Source: Fasciola hepatica | Taxonomy: Eukaryota > Platyhelminthes > Trematoda > Plagiorchiida > Fasciolidae | Length of the DNA: 64,000 bases | Assembly (NCBI GenBank): GCA_948099385.1 | Contig: CANUEZ040000206.1 | Span: forward strand, 2,046,001-2,110,000 | Direction of reading: 5' to 3' | Program-made: the position numbers and the translations under genes | Shown here: in pieces, positions 61,498-64,000 of the stretch | Layout of the letters: every line of letters begins with the position of its first letter | Numbering within the stretch: the stretch's first letter is position 1 | Notes under the pieces: model-generated | What the model was told of the DNA's origin: nothing | The model's input: only the letters and a program-made list of their open reading frames with translations | Database searches by the model: none

Positions 61498-63864
61498 ATA
61501 GGAGTCGATCAGTGTGCGCGAAGCTGGTTCTTACCATTCAAATTTGAAGCGAGTTTGGGAAGGGTGCTATATCATGTAGTGTAGATGTTGAACAAAGCGT
61601 TGATAGCCATCCCGGATAGCCTTGTGTTGTTAAGTTGTTCGATTCACAATGGTTCACCGGTTGTTGGAGTGCCCGTGGGGCTCGGTCGATGTGCACTGCT
61701 GATGAGTCGAGTCCCTTAGAGGATGAAACAGCTGTACAGTGCTTCCATGGACTTCAACGCTGAATTGGGCGTTCAAGCTGCATGATCAATCATATTATAC
61801 AAATCTAATCTAATCTAATCTAATCTCGTACTACTAATCAATTGCATGCATAGTAAGGAAGCTGTGTAGGTTGTTCATTTGGGAATGCGTTGGTTGTACT
61901 TAGGCCCCTACAGAGAAGTCATCCATCATAGGAGTGGATCGGTGTGCGCGAAGCTGGTTCTTACCATTCAAATTTGAAGCCAGTTTGGGAAGGGTGCTAT
62001 ATCATGTAGTGTAGATGATGAACAATGCGCTGAGAGCCATCCCGGATAGCCTTGTGTTGTTAAGTTGTTCGATTCACAATGGTTCACCGGTTGTTGGAGT
62101 GTCCGTGGGGGCTCGGTCAATGTGCACTGCTGATGAGTCGAGTCTCGTAGAGGATGAAACAGCTGTACAACGCTTCCATGGACTTCAACGCTGAATTGGG
62201 CCCTCAAACTGCATGATCAATCATATTATACAAATATAATCTAATCTGATCTAATCTCGTACTACTAATCAATTGCATGCATAGTAAGGAAGCTGTGTAG
62301 GTTGTTCATTTGTGAATGCGTTGGTTATACTTAGGCCCCTACAGAGAAGTCATCCATCACAGGAGTCGAACGGTGTGCGCGAAGCTGGTTCTTACCATTC
62401 AAATTTGAAGCGAGTTTGGGAGTTTTGCTATATATGATGTAGTGTAGATGTTGAACAAAGCGTTGATAGCCATCCCGGATAGCCTTGTGTTGTTAAGTTG
62501 TTCGATTCACAATGGTTCACCAGTTGTTGGAGTGCCCGTGGGGGCTCGGTCGATGTGCACTGCTGATGAGTCGAGTCCCGTAGAGGATGAAACAGCTGTA
62601 CAGTACTTCCATGGACTTCAACGCTGAATTGGGCGTTCAAGCTGCATGATCAATCATATAATACAAATCTAATCTAATCTAATCTAATCTAATCTTGTCT
62701 GGTACTACTAATCAATTGCATGCATAGTAAGGAAGCTGTGTAGGTTGTTCATTTGGGAATGCGTTGGTTGTACTTAGGCCCCTACAGAGAAGTCATCCAT
62801 CATAGGAGTCGATCGGTGTGCGCGAAGCTGGTTCTTACCATTCAAACTTGAAGCGAGTTTGGGAAGGGTGCTATATCATGTAGTGTAGATGTTGAACAAA
62901 GCGTTGAGAGCCATCCCGGATAGCCTTGTTTTGTTAAGTTGTTCGATTCACAATGGTTCACCGGTTGTTGGAGTGCCCGTGGGGGCTCGGTCGATGTGCA
63001 CTGCTGATGAGTCGAGTTCCGTAGAGGATGAAACAGCTGTACAGTGCTTCCATGGACTTCAACGCTGAATTGGGCGTTCAAGCTGCATGATCAATCATAT
63101 TATACAAATCTAATCTAATCTAATCTAATCTCGTAATACTAATCAATTGCATGCATAGTAAGGAAGCTGTGTAGGTTGTTCATTTGGGAATGCGTTGGTT
63201 GTACTTAGGCCCCTACAGAGAAGTGATCCATCATAAGAGTCGATCGGTGTGCGCGAAGCTGGTTCTTACCATTCAAATTTGAAGCGAGTTTGGGAAGGGT
63301 GCTATATCATGTAGTGTAGATGTTGAACAAAGCGTTGATAGCCATCCCGGATAGCCTTGTGTTGTTAAGTTGTTCGATTCACAATGGTTCACCAGTTGTT
63401 GGAGTGCCCGTGGGGGCTCGGTCGATGTGCACTGCTGATGAGTCGAGTCCCTTAGAGGATGAAACAGCTGTACAGTACTTCCATGGACTTCAACGCTGAA
63501 TTGGGCGTTCAAGCTGCACGATCAATCATATTATACAAATATAATCTAATCTAATCTGATCTAATCTCTTACTACTAATCAATTGCATGCATAGTAAGGA
63601 AGCTGTGTAGGTTGTTCATTTGGGAATGCGTTGGTTGTAATTAGGCCCCTAAAGAGAAGTCATCCATCATAGGAGTCGATCGGTGTGCGCGAAGCTGGTT
63701 CTTACCATTCAAATTTGAAGCGAGTTTGGGAAGGGTGCTATATCATGTAGTGTAGATGTTGAACAAAGCGTTGAGAGCCATCCCGGATAGCCTTGTGTTG
63801 TTAAGTTGTTCGATTCACAATGGTTCACCGGTTATTGGAGTGCCCGTGGGGGCTCGGTCGATGT

Positions 63865-63914
63865 GCACTGCTGATGAGTCGAGTCCCGTAGAAGATGAAA
63901 CAGCTGTACAGTAC
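63865..63914 (+). ncRNA. Last complete hammerhead in the window
   Basis: Both core boxes, ACAGCTGT and the GUA triplet are intact. Stem I is GCACTG against CAGTAC, with an A-C mismatch at pair 1.5/2.5, the usual state at the right end. The stem II loop is the CCCGTAGAAG variant. It shows that the motif continues to the window edge. Confidence 0.78.
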
Positions 63915-64000
63915 TTCCATGGACTTCAACGCTGAATTGGGCGTTCAAGTTGCATGATCAATCATATTATACAAATCTAATCTAATCTAATCTAATCTGG

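Larger units (their letters stand above)
1..64000 (+). repeat. Satellite array, ~433-bp unit, 148 tandem copies
   Basis: The whole window is one tandem array, read on the plus strand. A convenient anchor in each unit is the ATG of AGATGTTGAAC (or its variant). Anchor positions: 90, 521, 952, 1383, 1814, 2247, 2680, 3111, 3542, 3980, 4413, 4846, 5284, 5717, 6148, 6581, 7019, 7450, 7881, 8312, 8743, 9189, 9620, 10058, 10489, 10920, 11361, 11799, 12230, 12661, 13102, 13533, 13964, 14395, 14826, 15262, 15698, 16144, 16580, 17016, 17452, 17888, 18319, 18750, 19186, 19617, 20048, 20479, 20910, 21341, 21772, 22198, 22629, 23065, 23501, 23947, 24378, 24814, 25250, 25686, 26117, 26548, 26984, 27415, 27846, 28277, 28703, 29134, 29567, 29998, 30429, 30867, 31298, 31729, 32160, 32596, 33025, 33456, 33887, 34318, 34754, 35185, 35616, 36047, 36483, 36914, 37345, 37776, 38207, 38643, 39074, 39505, 39941, 40372, 40803, 41234, 41665, 42096, 42527, 42958, 43389, 43827, 44263, 44689, 45122, 45553, 45986, 46417, 46848, 47289, 47720, 48151, 48592, 49028, 49459, 49890, 50326, 50757, 51188, 51629, 52060, 52491, 52932, 53372, 53803, 54242, 54678, 55108, 55538, 55969, 56400, 56831, 57262, 57702, 58133, 58564, 58995, 59426, 59856, 60287, 60718, 61149, 61585, 62015, 62448, 62889, 63320, 63756. 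No unit is inverted and nothing unrelated is inserted. Confidence 0.98.

Noticed and set aside
70..63512. Repeated minus-strand frames of 70-93 codons (beginning MNAQ) and plus-strand frames of about 74 codons (beginning MLNKAL).
   Set aside because: They arise once per satellite unit on opposite strands of the same DNA, differ in length wherever a single base changes, and the plus-strand frame is closed by TGA in all family B units. There is no signal peptide, known domain or codon-level sign of selection, so I treat them as chance frames carried by the repeat.
1..64000. CRISPR array, because of regular repeats.
   Set aside because: The repeated unit is ~433 bp with no short repeat-unique spacer alternation and no cas genes.
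1..64000. A hammerhead on the minus strand (ambisense arrangement as in some viroid-like RNAs).
   Set aside because: No TCATCAG (the complement of CTGATGA) is present in the consensus unit, so the minus strand lacks the core.
1..64000. rDNA intergenic spacer subrepeats.
   Set aside because: No 18S, 5.8S, 28S or 5S sequence is recognisable anywhere, and 148 uninterrupted units would be far more than a usual spacer.

Overview
The window is one uninterrupted, head-to-tail satellite DNA array. A unit of about 431-446 bp (mean spacing about 433 bp) repeats 148 times from the first base to the last, always in the same orientation. Both ends are cut by the window, so the array is longer than 64 kb. 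I see no protein-coding gene, tRNA, rRNA, CRISPR array or inserted transposon. The short reading frames that recur every ~431 bp on both strands are by-products of the repeat. The architecture (long homogenised satellite, nested higher-order repeats, no genes) points to a eukaryotic nuclear genome. An animal is my guess, because self-cleaving satellites are best known there, but the species cannot be read from the sequence.

The main discovery is that each unit carries, on the plus strand, a recognisable type I hammerhead ribozyme. Its parts are GCACUG (stem I), CUGAUGA (core), a stem II segment, GAAA (core), ACAGCUGU (stem III), A17, the cleavage point, then CAGUGC, which is the exact complement of GCACUG. 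In the first unit it spans 199-248 with predicted cleavage between 242 and 243. About 80 of the 148 copies keep this form exactly by eye, and most others differ by one or two bases. Stem II carries a 5-base tandem duplication (GAGUC twice), so activity is plausible but unproven. About 50 bp upstream each unit has a perfect RNA polymerase III B-box core (GTTCGATTC), and the consensus plus strand lacks runs of four T. A multimeric transcript cut by the ribozyme into ~431-nt monomers, possibly circularised, is the working model. It resembles the hammerhead satellites of schistosomes, newts and cave crickets and the animal retrozymes.

Each unit contains, in order: a GTCGATCGG-type block; an AT-rich segment with the palindrome TTCAAATTTGAA or a variant of it; TATAT; the B-box region; the hammerhead; a variable (TCTAA)n tract whose length change explains most of the unit-length variation; TGCATGCA; and a conserved tail. 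Two main unit families exist. Family A reads ATTTCAATGCTCAGTTGAG after the ribozyme and family B reads ACTTCAACGCTGAATTGGG. A dominates the left and middle, B the right from about 43 kb.

Layout: 1-9 kb, mixed units with 4-unit repeats. 10-15 kb, a 4-unit repeat (about 1.74 kb) passing into an 862-bp dimer. 15.04-29.35 kb, a tandem segmental duplication (7,803 bp then about 6.5 kb) whose copies differ by exactly three units (1,293 bp). 28.6-31.2 kb, a trimer duplication. 31-34 kb, mixed. 35.5-40 kb, a looser 5-unit repeat. 43-64 kb, mostly family B with a 2,601-bp-spaced duplication, a short-range variant class, and a high share of weakened hammerheads.
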